DNA of 64,000 nucleotides from Atrina japonica (Eukaryota > Mollusca > Bivalvia > Pterioida > Pinnidae), in assembly GCA_030159075.1 (NCBI GenBank), contig BROG01000799.1, positions 186,001 to 250,000 of the forward strand, in the 5' to 3' direction. The notes below the pieces were generated by a model. That model did no database searches and was not told the origin of the DNA. It saw only the letters and a list, made by a program, of their open reading frames with translations. This document shows positions 34,541 through 47,159 of this stretch, one piece after another. The position numbers were made by a program, and so were the translations under genes. Within the stretch, counting starts at the first letter, position 1. Every line of letters starts with the position of its first letter.

Positions 34541-34985
34541 TTGTACCAAGGTCAAATACCAAAACGTATTGTAGTAGGTATGTTGAGCAATGTCGCTTTC
34601 AATGGTGATGCGACAAAGAATCCTTTTTATTTCCAACATTTTAATGTTAATAAAGTGGATGTAAGTATCAATGGAGAAAGTCTTTGCACTCATCCTTCAG
34701 AACCTGACTTTGAAAACAACATACTTGAGCTTATATCAAGAATTAGGTCGATTAGGAGAAGACTGGGCCCTTCCGTGACCATTGACAACTATAGAAGAGG
34801 GTTTACCTTGTGGTGTTTTGATTTGACAGCTGACCAAGACAATGACAAGAGCAAGTTACACTGGATAAAAACAGGAATTTAAGCATCGAATTTAGCAGAG
34901 ATTGTGAACTGCATTGTCTATGGATAATTTGATAACGTATTAGAAATCAACAAACAGAGAGAAGTGGCTATAGACTATTGGAACC
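34541..34985 (+). pseudogene. capsid-like protein, C-terminal part (Polinton 1)
   Basis: The frame from 34541 contains YQGQIPKRIVVGMLSNVAFN and then NPFYFQHFNVNKVDVSING, a strand-rich region that in relatives belongs to the C-terminal half of Polinton capsid proteins (the family often labelled F54H12.2-like in metazoan databases). The natural N-terminal half is not found in this element, so the gene is a truncated remnant. A stop at 34880-34882 and a frame change follow, after which the reading continues with VLEINKQREVAIDYWNH up to 34985. It is followed at once by the protease. The capsid assignment is from the family relation and is moderately sure. Confidence 0.55.
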
Positions 34986-35480
34986 ATGCAAAGTATTCAA
35001 GGCTTGAATGTTCATCAACGTAATAGTATTTCATCACGAGACCCTTATGTAGGACCTTCGTTCGGCGGAGTATACCCAAGAGACGTTTTACCGGACTATC
35101 TACCTTATGGCAAACATTCATTTATCGTCAATACAGATCCTCACGACCAGCCAGGAGAGCATTGGGTCGCCATTCATTTCATAGGTCATCAGACTGCTGA
35201 ATATTTTGACTCTTACTGCCTACCTCCATGGATCTATCCTAATATCTATCAATTTATGAAACGCCATGCAGATCGAGTGATTTATAATCAACAAATGTAA
35301 CAACACCCTCGCACCAAAGTTTGTGGACATTACTGTGTGTATTACTTACGTCAAAGACATCGGGGTGTAACTAGTCATGTTTTATTTCAAGTCGTATTGT
35401 GTTTGTGTTATTCTGTAGCGGTGAGTTTAAACAATAGTGTAGTGATTACACACTACTTACCAGTGTATATTCAACATTAA
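34986..35480 (+). pseudogene. adenain-type cysteine protease (Polinton 1), one stop
   Basis: Would mature virion proteins by cleaving at GG-type sites. Start at the ATG at 34986, next to the capsid-like end. Histidine is in PGEHWVAIHF (His59), the acidic residue in EYFDSYCLPP (Asp75), and the cysteine in KVCGHYCVYYLRQR (Cys113/Cys117). The order His-Asp-Cys is that of adenovirus-type proteases. The only break is a TAA at 35298-35300 between the acidic and cysteine parts; otherwise the frame is open to the TAA at 35478-35480. Length, about 165 codons, is right for the family. Restoration is not implied; the copy as read is truncated. Confidence 0.8.
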
Positions 35481-35559
35481 ACGTTTCAATTCATTTGTGT
35501 TTTTGTTATGAAGTATTCACTTCATTAAATTAAAGTCTAATATAGTAAGTCATGTTACT

Positions 35560-36510
35560 AGAGAGAGGTTCAGTTAAGCCTGTGAAAACTAATTTGAGAT
35601 CCGAAGCTCGAGGTGTTAACATCATAAGCATGGTTGAGTGTTTCATTTTTTATTAGATAGAGCTAGATTATTTTCCATGCATTAAAATGAGAAATATCTC
35701 AGAAGAAAAAAAAGTCACATGACCAGAGTATAGGTTCAGTTAGACCTCTGATAGCTCATTTGCGATCCGGAGCTCGAAAAGTCAACATCGTCAGAAAACC
35801 ACCATCAGCATAGGGTGAGTGTTTGAATTTTTATTATATAGGCTTTGTGTTTACCGTATGAAACATGTACGAACAGTAAATTTCAATATCTCAGTTTAGG
35901 CAACTAGCAACCGTTTTCATTACGTACAACTTAATTATGCTTTAATGGGATTACCCCATCATCTAATCAATGTTCATTCAATCTAGACCTCAAAACTGGG
36001 AAAAACCTATGCAGTTTATGATAGTTCAGATCCATACAGGGTATACAGAGTGATCTCACTTTGTACATACTCGTAACTCTACAAGTCTTAGTACAAGGAA
36101 AAGATGTTCAAGCTTGACTCGAGCTCGGCCTACCGCTTCTCGCGCTTGCGCACTTGATACAGCACTCTCATCGACCGTGGCGACACCTACTGCAGATTTC
36201 GCAAACCTGGAAAAACCCAGGTTCTAAAAATAGATTCACTCTCAGTCCAAAAACTGGAAAAACCCAACTTCTAGTTTTAGCCGTTGACTTCTCATGAACT
36301 CACGTGACCTCTCGTGATCTCTCGTGACCCCGACCTCTTGTAACGAAGGCTCTCATTGTTGGTATGACGCACTTCCCGTATGACCTCACTTCCGGCATGA
36401 CGCACTTCCGGTTATGACGAATTGACCAATCAGAAGCCAGCATTCTGATGACGTCATCAAACAGCTCCACTGGTGGCGCCCCCTAGCTGCCAAAATTCAA
36501 ATGCGTGTCA
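35560..36510 (-). repeat. right terminal inverted repeat of Polinton 1
   Basis: Inverted partner of 25937-27345. It has a local duplication of its inner end: two related copies of the segment with GATCCGAAGCTCGA and GATCCGGAGCTCGA (about 35600 and 35770). It lacks the 39-base minisatellite and the GT tract of the left arm and the 26115-26210 insertion. The outer end is near 36500, where GGCGCCCCCTAGCTGCCAAA mirrors the left end. Confidence 0.85.
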
Positions 36511-37460
36511 CGGAGCAGCCTATAAATACTGACCTACCAAAATTAAGACGGTGTTGCATACAATATTCATAGCGACCTCACATAGGAAATAGACATGCGC
36601 GGTCTTTTTTTGCATCAGAATAGTACAGAATGTGTTTTCAGCGAGTCCAATCTACCAATAATTGATCTATCTATTATAGATAGATGTATGAAAGAACCAT
36701 TGACTAAGATTCTAAAACAGGCCAATAACTTAATTGTTTATCTCTGGGAATGCTGGACGACTCGTATCCAAGTCAATTCGTAAACAGTCAGAGACCAATC
36801 CAACGTTATGGATTTTGGGTACGCATTGTCTGGTAAAATCATGCACAGTATATACATTGGCACGAATTTTCCATGACAACTCGCACTCATACTTGAGTTC
36901 GAGTACACAAGGTACGGGTTTTCAATCAGCGAGTCTTGATGTTTACGCGTCGTCTTGGTACAAGTTATCGTGATACTTTTTACACTTCCGACATATCTCG
37001 TGGGCATTTTGAAGATGACCGGAAAGCAATTAGACGCCATATTTTGTTTCAATCTAAGCACCAAATATATAGATGATTATTGACATCTATACGGTTTTCA
37101 ACGGTTAATCGTATTCTCAGCTGACTATTGTAACTATGGTATATCACCGTTTCATGATTAGATGTTTTCCCAATAATTACTCCTGACTTATATAATGCGA
37201 CTTTAACATGCATTTTTCTGAGACATTATATTGCAGCATCGTTCCGTTAACAACCGGTTCTCTCAATTGACCAATAAATGACAAATAGAATTCACATTGT
37301 CGTTAACGGTAAGTCCATTGAAGTACATTGGGCTTAATAGACTTCGATAAAAAAATGATTTGGACCAAATGGCCCCGATGTTTAAAATTGACTTAATCGA
37401 ATTTAAATGATAAACTGAGGATTTGTTTCCCTTATAATCTGCATAACAGTGTATTTAAAA
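36511..37460. other. non-coding, nothing recognised
   Basis: No supported gene. Flanks the right end of Polinton 1. Open frames here are short and lack features. Confidence 0.4.
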
Positions 37461-37546
37461 TCATCATCATCATCATCATCATCATCGTCGTCGTCGTCGT
37501 CATCGTTGTCGTGGTCGTCGGTGTTTTTATTATTAACATTATTATA

Positions 37547-37591
<45 letters not shown>
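37461..37591. repeat. trinucleotide microsatellites (TCA)n, (TCG)n, (TTA)n
   Basis: (TCA)n from 37461, then (TCG)n to about 37520, and (TTA)n at 37530-37591. A chain of related trinucleotide arrays that probably arose by stepwise mutation and slippage. Confidence 0.9.
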
Positions 37592-37592
<1 letters not shown>

Positions 37593-37936
37593 CCAATTTA
37601 ACTACAATGTTGAACATTTATCATAGAATCACTTTTTGTGATTAAGGCGGATGGTAAGGACACTTTACCTCCTTTTAACAAGTTAGACATAGGAATGAGA
37701 AAACTATTTCATCAAAATGAGATACTTTGTCGTGAGAACGAGAAAACTCACTCGTTTTTACAAGAAGTCGTATGGGAAACGAGATAACTATAATGTCGTA
37801 ACACAACATTGCTGTTTCATAATAGTCTTCAAAACTACCAAGATCGAGTACAATATCGTAATTTGTATAGAAACATAGAAACTAGTGTGTAATGTTGTAT
37901 ATCTATAATTTTGTATCATGTCTGTTCTGAATATGA

Positions 37937-38689
<753 letters not shown>

Positions 38690-38800
38690 AAATCACATAT
38701 ACCAAAGTAATAATCTTCAGGATGTCCAGGAGACAAAATAGAAATCCACTTTTATCCAGACACACCCACTCCGAGTCCACAGTCAGATTCAAATGAAATA
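38690..38800 (-). repeat. short PLE 3' module fragment
   Basis: Matches the ATACCAAAGT to AGTCCACAGTC part of the inverted PLE 3' module, with a deletion in between. Confidence 0.55.
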
Positions 38801-39040
38801 AGTGACGAATAAATGTGTTAACAATTAAGGATTATTGTGTAAAAAAAATGCAGCACTTTTTTCCATAATCCATTGCATTTTTACTCAATGCTTTCCATAA
38901 AAAATGAAAAGAAATCCTTATATTTATATATATTTACATACCGACTGCATTCCCGTCATTGCAAGTATATAGAGCGATATATTGTATATTCCGGTAAATG
39001 CAGTCGCGTGCCCCGAGTATTAACCGCTTTACTTTTCAGC

Positions 39041-40568
39041 GTAAGAATACATGAACGAATCAATAAAGAATAGAATATCACATGTTTATTTCTTATATAT
39101 TTAATCTTAAAAGCCATACATTAGGCCTACCACAAAACAAGTAAAAATCACAGAAAGAAATCAGAAACACGAGACTACGTCTGTAGCACATCGTACAGCC
39201 TACAGGCCCATATCGCGATATATCTAGGTCTTGTTATGTCCAGAACCACAGACCACCGTCTGGCACTGAATTGAAAATTCGCTTCATAGTTGCAACAGAA
39301 AAAAGAGAGGAAAGCCTAGTGCAACTTTGTCATGCATTTCTTGATAAACAAGTCGATTTGTTTGCCATAACTGGATATTCCTATCAGAAACAATTCGTCA
39401 CCCGCATTGTGTGAAATCAGGTCGCGTGAAATAGGCCTACTTACTACTTCCCAGCTGCTTGGTAAAAATTTCAAATAAAATGGCTACTTCCAGTTGTCAT
39501 GAATGAACATTAGCTGTCTCACTTCTTGTAAGGCACATTTAAACTTTCTATAGTATATCCCATTAACAATATATCAGAGTTCAAACGCCAATTCGTGGTA
39601 AATACATTATACAGCATACTCATGGGCGCGGCCATTTGCATTTTCAAATCTTTTCTGACATATTTAACCTTCCGGTTACCAAGCAGAAGATTATTCTAAA
39701 GTAACTTAAACACAAATCTGACTCTTATTCAACATTTTTCATATAACAGCTAAACAGCTGTGTGAGACGAGAAGTAGTTTCCCTTTTCTGTCCGGAAATA
39801 CTACATGGAATTAAGGTTTATTTTCTTATTTTCATATCATTTTTAAAGAAACTAGTGATATGGAAAATTTTGAATAAGTGTCAGATTTGTTTTTAAGTTA
39901 TTTTAAAATATTCGTCTGCTTGGTACCGGAAGGTTAAATGTGTCAGAAGAGAATTGAAAAAGCAAATGGCTGCGCCCATGGCTATGCTGTATAATGTATT
40001 TACAACGACATTGCGTTGGAATTCTGATATATCATTGATGGGATATACCATCGAAAGTTTGATAGGAGAAGGAGAATAGTATTTATTCACGACAAATGAA
40101 GGTAGCCATTTTATTTGACATTTTTTACCAATCAATTGGGATCCATGATGACTGATTCGTACGTAACTTACGTAAGTATTTCACACGGCCTGATTTCACA
40201 CGATGCGAGTGATGAATTGTTTCTGATAGGAATATCGGTGAAGGCAAACTAATCGACTTGTTTATCAGAGATGCTTGACAAAGTTGCACGGGGCCTAACT
40301 CTTTTTTTTCTGTTGTAACTACGAAGCGAACTTTCATTTTTATGGTCTGTGGTTCTGATCATAACATCATAACATGACCTAGATATATCGCGATATGGGC
40401 CAGTAGGCTGTACAGTGTGCTACAGATATAGATTTAGTCTTGTGTTTCCGATTTCTTTCTGTGATTTTTGTTTTTGTTTTGTAGTAATGTATGACTTTTA
40501 AGATTAAATAAATAAGAAATAAATATGTAATATTCTATTCTTTATTGATTCTTTCATGCATTCCTACG
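39041..40568. mobile_element. foldback element with about 0.7-kb inverted arms
   Basis: The left arm (39041-39750) and the right arm (about 39850-40568, opposite strand) are imperfect inverted copies almost over their whole length. Matching words include GTGCAACTTTGTCA, TCCTATCAGAAACAATTC, AATACATTATACAGCAT and AATCAATAAAGAATAGAATA. The loop is about 100 bases. I see no coding sequence in either arm. The outermost match is GTAAGAATACATGAA versus GTAGGAATGCATGAA. This is the structure of a foldback or long-hairpin non-autonomous transposon, or the product of an inverted duplication. Gaps between the arms are scattered. Confidence 0.8.
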
Positions 40569-40976
40569 TACCCAAGTCAAATTGGCACCGAGTGATTTTG
40601 GCTCTTCGGAAATCTGGAAATCGGCACTTAGAAATAACAGATTTGGCATGTGTTGATATTTATTAGGAACTTTGAAAATGCTCATAACGGCACCAATGAA
40701 GATTCATTTCAATGGGTTCTAAAAAGTAATTTTCATGAGCAAATCTAATAACTTAAGTAAAAATTCGAATTAACTTACATTCCATATATTTTAAGTTTAA
40801 GCTATTATTGCTAATTGCTATTATATTAGCCAAACAGGCGTTCATATGTAATGGGAAGAACTAAAAGAAATCTAAATTAAATGATTTCGTAATTACAGAG
40901 ATAATGACGAAAATGTGGTTTTGTGAGGCCTTGTCCTCATTCATTCGACATGGTAATTCAAAGAAAAAAATATAAG

Positions 40977-40977
<1 letters not shown>
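40569..40977. other. non-coding, nothing recognised
   Basis: AT-rich, no gene or repeat seen. Confidence 0.4.

Positions 40978-41028
<51 letters not shown>
40978..41028. repeat. (AC)n microsatellite
   Basis: AC dinucleotide tract of about 50 bases. Confidence 0.95.
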
Positions 41029-41032
<4 letters not shown>

Positions 41033-41323
41033 TTCTAGTAGACTACTAAAATCTAAATTCGAATAATTCATATACATGTTTTACACAATGCAGAGTTTAA
41101 ATACATGATATCATAGTGTCGATAATGAAATTACTTGGAAGTAATTGGCGAACTCACTTGTACTTTCCGAAATTACAGTCGCAGGTTGGTGACTCGTTTT
41201 CACTTACCTGTGGATGTCCCGTGTAATGTTGTCAATTTTGAATTTACTGGATGGGTGTAAATACATAATTAACAACATGACAAAAACATGACACCCGTGT
41301 CACAGTAGATATCGCACGTTATG

Positions 41324-42426
41324 TCCCTGGTTTATCACTGGTTGACTACCAGTTAGTTTACGTTTTTGAATGTTGACTTCCATTACGATTAGAGACTTGT
41401 TTGATTGTTGTTTATGACTACCAGTTACGTTACATTTTGATTGTTGTTGACTACCAGTTACGTTTAGAGACTTCATTTGATTGTTGTTTATGACTTGTTG
41501 ACTATCAGTTACGTTGAATGACTTCATTTGATTGTTGTTGACTACCAGTTACGTTTAGAGACTTCATTTGATTGTTGTTGACTACCAGTTATGTTTTCTG
41601 AATTAATTTGATTGTTGTTTATCACTTGTTGACTACCAGTTACGTTCAGTGACTTCATTTGATTGTTGTTGACTTCCAGTTACGTTCAGTGACTTCATTT
41701 GATTGTTGTTGACTTCCAGTTACGTTCAGTGACTTCATTTGATTGTTGTTGACTACCAGTTACGTTTTAGAGACTTCATTTGATTGTTGTTGACTACTTG
41801 TTGACTACCGTTTTTCAGTGACTTCATTTGATTGTTGTTGACTTATGACTTCATGACTACCAGTTATTGGTGAATGACTACCAGTTATGTTTTCTGAATT
41901 AATTTGTTGTTTATCACTTGTTGACTACCATTTACGTTTAATGACTTCATTTGATTGTTGTTAACGACTTGTTGACTACCAATTACGTTCAGTGACTTCA
42001 TTTGATTGTTGTTGACTACCAGTTACGTTTAATGACTTCATTTGATTGTTGTTGACTACCAGTTATGTTTTCTGAATTAATTTGATTGTTGTTTATCACT
42101 TGTTGACTACCAGGTACGTTTAATGACTTCATTTGATTGTTGTTAACGACTTGTTGACTACCAGTTACGTTTTATGACTTCATTTAATTGTTGTTGACTA
42201 CCAGTTACACTTGTTGACTACCAGTTACGGTGAATGACTTCATTTAATTGTTGTTAACGACTTGTTGACTACCAGTTACGGTGAATGACTTCATTTAATT
42301 GTTGTTAACGACTTGTTGACTACCAGTTACGTTTAATGACTTCATTTGATTGTTGTTAACGACCAGTTACGTTGTGTATCACTTGTTGACTACCAGTTAC
42401 GTTTAATGACTTCATTTGATTGTTGT
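41324..42426. repeat. about 38-base minisatellite with variant units
   Basis: Unit core words TGACTACCAGTTACGTTTA and GACTTCATTTGATTGTTGTT, in variants with an added ACGACTTGTTG or TTATCACTTGTTG segment. Higher-order patterns appear from combinations of the longer and shorter units. No protein. Confidence 0.9.
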
Positions 42427-42845
42427 CGAATCGATCCTCATTGTGACCAGAATCCAACACCGTAAAACGTGGCCTGCTAATCGAATTAAAGTTCAGGAAT
42501 TTCTTAAGTTTAGTCAACTTTTAGAGGTCATTATTAGGTTTCTGGGGTTAGACTTTGGATTATTTTCCCCTGTTTTGATATGAATTTAGCTGCGAACAGA
42601 TGACCGACGTGATCGGTCGGTAGAGGAATCATATCCCTTTCCTGTACCCGATTTCACCTGATTATTTTTTAAGATCCAGGGATGTTTATTCTTTCCCAGT
42701 ACCCGATTTTATTCCTTCCCTGTACCCGATATTATTTTCAAAGATCCAGGGAAGCTTGTTCCTTCTCTGTACCCGATTGCAGCTGTATATCGTCACACTA
42801 ATTTATTGTTAATACTATGTATATAGAGAGATATTGTTAATACTA

Positions 42846-42849
<4 letters not shown>
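42427..42849. other. non-coding with short degenerate repeats
   Basis: Three to four copies of a word like CCCTGTACCCGATT occur at about 42640-42770. These resemble the CCCTGTACCTGATT words of the minisatellite at 43725-45065. No gene. Confidence 0.5.
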
Positions 42850-42926
<77 letters not shown>

Positions 42927-42946
42927 GTGTGTGTGTGTGTGTGTGT
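42850..42946. repeat. (AT)n followed by (GT)n
   Basis: AT tract at 42850-42924 and GT tract at 42926-42946. Confidence 0.95.
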
Positions 42947-42966
42947 AAGATGTTTATTTGTGTGTG

Positions 42967-43560
42967 TTACTCCTAGAGGATATAGCAACACATTTTACAG
43001 TGGTTACTCTTAGACGGATATAGCAACACATTTTACAGTTGTTACTTCTAGACGGATGTAGCAACACATTTTACAGTGGTTACTTCTAGACGGATATAGC
43101 AACACATTTTACAGTGGTTACTTCTAGACGGATATAGCAACACATTTTACAGTGGTTATTTCTAGACGGATACAGCAACACATTTTACAGTGGTTACTTC
43201 TAGACGGATATAGCAACACATTTTACAGTGGTTACTTCTAGACGGACATAGCAACACATTTTACAGTGGTTACTTCTAGACGGATATAGCAACACATTTT
43301 ACAGTGGTTACTTCTTGACGGATATAGCAACACATTTTACAGTGGTTACTTCTAGACGGATATAGCAACACATTTTACAGTGGTTACTTCTTGACGGATA
43401 TAGCAACACATTTTACAGTGGTTTCTTCTGGACGGATATAGCAACACATTTTACAGTGGTTTCTTCTTGACGGATATAGCAACACATTTTACAGTGGTTT
43501 CTTCTTGACGGATATAGCAACACATTTTACAGTGGTTACTTCTAGACGGATGTAGCAACA
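42967..43560. repeat. 38-base minisatellite, about 15 units
   Basis: Very regular unit with GGATATAGCAACACATTTTA and CAGTGGTTACTTCTAGAC. Units differ by single bases, so the array is young or well homogenised. Confidence 0.95.
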
Positions 43561-43618
43561 TATTTATATTTATTATTGTTTTTGTATGGTACTGCTTTAT
43601 TTTATACATCTATATTTA

Positions 43619-43664
43619 ATTCGAGTTGATGAAGTCTTATTGACAGTAACGATCGTCTTGAGCA
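43619..43664 (+). ncRNA. hammerhead-ribozyme-like motif (decayed copy)
   Basis: TTGATGA (43627-43633) replaces the core CTGATGA. Stem II is a clean GUC/GAC with loop TTATT. GTAA stands where GAAA is expected, then a short palindromic stem III, GTC and TTGAGC. The matching 5' arm of stem I is altered. Compared with the copy at 15977-16022, stem II is better and the catalytic core worse, so this copy is likely inactive. Confidence 0.4.
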
Positions 43665-43724
43665 TTAGTTTTGGCCTCTAAAACTATAACTATGGTATTG
43701 TTACTAATATTTACATAATTGTAC

Positions 43725-45065
43725 CCATGTTTTGTCAGAGATGTGTGATGCCTATTTTTGTACCTGTTTGTACCTTTAAATTGTCAGAAATGCCTATTAC
43801 TTCCTTGTACCTGTGTTTACCTGTATACTGTTGGAGATATGGTGATGCTTATTACTTTTCTTTAGGGTGCCTATTCCTTAACCTACCTGATTTCACGCGT
43901 ATATTGTCGGATATGAAGAGATGTCTATGTCTTACCTGTATCTAATTCCACCTGTATATTGTCAGAGTTATGTGATGCCTATTACTTCCTTGTACCTGTT
44001 TTACTTGTATACTGTCGGAGATATGAGAATGCTTATAAATTCTCTTTATCTGATTCCACCTGTATACTGGCAGGTATACATGGATGCCTATTACTTCCCT
44101 GTACAGGTATACATGGATGCCGGAGGTATGGTGTTACTTATTACTTTTTTGTACCTGATTCCATATGTATGTTGTCAGAGATGTTGGAATGCCTATCCCT
44201 CCCCTGTACCTGTTTTTTCCTGCATATTGTCGGATATATGTGATATATGTTATTCCATGTACTTGTGTTTACCTGCATATTGTCGGAGATATGGGTGATG
44301 TTTCCCTGTACCTGATTTTACCAGTATATTGTCAGTCAGAGATATGTGATGCCTATTACTTCCTTGCATCTGATTTCATTTGCTTTTAGTCGGAGATATG
44401 GCGATACTTATTACGTTCTTTTATTACCTGATTCACCTGTATATTGACAGATACACAAGGGCGCCTATTCCTTACCCTACCTGTATATTTTCGGAGATAT
44501 GGGGATGCCTATTACTTTCTTGTACATAATTTCTCTTGTTTATTGTTGGAGATATGGCGATACTTATTACTTTTCTTCACGTGATTCCACCTGTATATTG
44601 GCAGATATACAGGAGTGCCTATTCCCTCCCCTACCTGTATATTGTTGGAGATATGGGGATGCCTATTACTTCAACTTGTATGTCATGAAAGAAAGAGGGA
44701 TGCTTATTACTTCCTTGCACCTATTTTGCCTGTATATCGAGCGGATATGAGGATGCTTATTAGTTCTCTGTACCTGATTCCACCTGTATGTTGTCAAAGA
44801 TACAGTAATGCCTACCCCTTCCCTGTACCTGTTTTTACCTGTATATTGCCGGATATATGGGGATAGTTATTACCTTTTTGTACGCGATTTCACCTGTAAA
44901 TTGTTAGAGGTATTGTGATGCCTTTTCCTTCCCTGTACTTGAATTCACTTGTATATTGTCAGAGATACAGGGGCATATATTTCTTCACTGTTCCTCATTC
45001 GAACAGCATTTTCTTATTTGATCCCGCTTCCTCCTGTATATTTTCAGATACTGATTTGTTGCAGA
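43725..45065. repeat. degenerate minisatellite of about 55-60 bases
   Basis: Repeated words GATGCCTATTACTTCCTTGT, ACCTGATTCCACCTGTATAT and TGTCGGAGATATG recur with many changes and unit-length variation. Several overlapping open frames run through it, repeating CILxxIxGCL-like or VYCRRYGDAYYF-like peptides. These are artefacts of a repeat without stop codons rather than a gene. Confidence 0.85.
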
Positions 45066-45143
45066 TATCTTTGTTTATCCATTATTCATTATGTATGCAT
45101 GCTGTGCGAGTGAAACTTTTTGTTCACAATTATTATCGGATAC

Positions 45144-46965
45144 AGATAAGAGTGTTGTACGCTGAATGAACAATATAGGTGTTGGGTTGGTATAATATTA
45201 AAGTAGTTTTTTACGCTGAATGAACAATATAGGTGTTGGGTTGGTATAATATTAAAGTAGGTTTTTACGCTGATTAAAGTATTTTTTTTTTACGCTGAAT
45301 GAACAATATAGGTGTTGGGTTGGTATAATATTAAAGTAGTTTTTTACGCTGAATGAACAATATAGGTGTTGGGTTGGTATATGCTAGCAGTAGGTTTTGA
45401 CGCTCGGAATGAAAATATACATGTTGGGTTAACAAATTAATACGTAAAGTAGGTTTTTACGCATGATTAAAGTATTTAATTTTTTACGCTGAATGAACAA
45501 TATAAGCAGCATTTGGTTGGTTTAATATTAAACAATAGATTTTTTTACGCTGAATGAACTAAATATATGGTGTTGGGTTGGTATAATATTAGAAATGTTT
45601 TTTACCGATCTGAATGAACAATATAGGTGTTGGGTTGGACTATAATATTAAAGTCAACACCAATTTTTACGCTGAAATGAACTATATAGGTGTCTGGGTT
45701 GGTATAATACTTTAAAGTAGATTTTTGACGCTGAATGTAGTTCAACAATATAGGTATTGGGTTGGTTTAATACTTAATGTCTGTGTTTTACACTGACTTT
45801 ATCAACAATATAGGTGTTGGGTTGGTATAATATTAAAGTAGTTTTTTACGCTGAATGAACAATATAGGTATCAGAAATGGTATACTGATTAAAGTCTGTG
45901 TTTCTACTTTACTGAAATGACTTTACTGACTACCAATATGTAGGTGTTACTTTATGGACTGTATAATATTAAAGTAGTTTTTTACGCTGAATGAAATTAC
46001 TTTACTGATAGGTGTGTGGGTTGGTACCAAATATTAAAGTATGGTTTTTACGCTGATTCAACAGATCTTTTTTTTTTTACGCTGAATGAACAATACTTTA
46101 TCAGAAATGACTTTGGTATAATATGTAAACCAATCTTTTTACGCTGAATGAACTGAATATACCAATGTTGGGTTCAACACCAATAATATTAAGAAATGGT
46201 TTTTACCGCTGATTAAACCAATCTTTTTTTTTTACTACCTGCTCTGAATGAACACCGATACTTTATCGGTGTTGGGTTGGTAGTTCAAATATCTACTTTA
46301 TAAAAATGACTTTTTACCAACTCTGTTCAAATGAACAATATAGGTGTTGGGTTGGTATAATATTAAAGTAGTTTTTTACGCTGAATGACTACAATGCTAG
46401 GTAGTTGGATTACTTTATAATGACTTTAAGTATGGTTGTTTCAACGCTGAATGAACAATATACTTTGTTGGGTTGGTATATCTATATAAGAAATGGTTTT
46501 TACAATGCTGAATGAACAATCTTAGGTGTTGGGTTGGTATAATATTAAAGTAGGTTTTTACCAATCTAATGAATCAGAAATACTTTAGGTGATCTGTAGT
46601 TCAATACCGATTACTTTATTAGTGAACTTTTGACTACGCTGTAGAATGAACAATCTACTTTGTCAGAAATGACTTTACTGGTATGAATATTCAACACCAG
46701 TAGTTTTTTACACTGACTTTATGACTACAATATCTGTAGTTCAACTTGGTATACTTATTATCAAAATGACTTTTTTGATCGCTGAATGAACGATATACTT
46801 TATGTTGGGTTGGTATAATATCTGTAGTTAGGGCATCTGTGAACGAGTTGACTTTCTAGTATCGAGTTCATCATGTCTACTTTTTAGAATGACTTTATGC
46901 TATGCATGTAGTTCTGACTACTTTATCGGTATGCTGGAAATCTGTAGTTCAACACCGATCTAAAA
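45144..46965. repeat. 53-base minisatellite, partly scrambled with its neighbour
   Basis: The unit is TTTTTTACGCTGAATGAACA, then ATATAGGTGTTGGGTTGGTA and TAATATTAAAGTAG. It is clean at 45150-45400. From about 45400 short pieces of the neighbouring 55-base array (TCAACACCAAT, TACTTTATCAGAAATGAC) and of the unique sequence at 46960-47070 are mixed into the units at the 5-20 base scale. Confidence 0.85.
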
Positions 46966-47159
46966 ATAACAAATTAATACGTAACTCTGTCCTGCTGACA
47001 GTTTATCGCCATGTCAATGACCACATGAGTAATTTCAAACGTCAACCCCTTTGATATGTTCAATAAGCAGCATTTGAATGTCGTACCATGTTAAATAGGA
47101 TTCTTAACTTATCACAATCACAGGGGTTCTATTGCTAATTTCATGTAGTAATAACGTTT

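Larger units (their letters stand above)
25937..36510 (+). mobile_element. Polinton/Maverick element 1, no DNA polymerase, PLE inserted
   Basis: A self-contained element bounded by long terminal inverted repeats, with Polinton genes between them: packaging ATPase, small conserved proteins, integrase, capsid-like fragment and adenain-type protease on the plus strand, and one proline-rich gene on the minus strand. Together these define a virus-like transposon. No protein-primed PolB can be found in any frame between the repeats, so it could not copy itself without help. A PLE tandem of about 1.7 kb sits in the integrase. The two ends align as inverted repeats starting GAATTTTGGC(C/A)GCTAGGGGG. 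I could not find a clean 6-base target duplication. Most genes carry one or two frame breaks. Confidence 0.85.

Noticed and set aside
25930..36516. 6-base target-site duplication for Polinton 1
   Set aside because: With either plausible end (GAATTTTGG or a few bases outside) the flanking 6-mers do not match, perhaps because of decay or an imprecise end.
43727..45169. Several overlapping plus-strand frames with repeated Tyr- and Cys-rich peptides
   Set aside because: They lie in a degenerate minisatellite and occur in all three frames with similar peptides, as expected for a repeat lacking stops; frame is not maintained between units.
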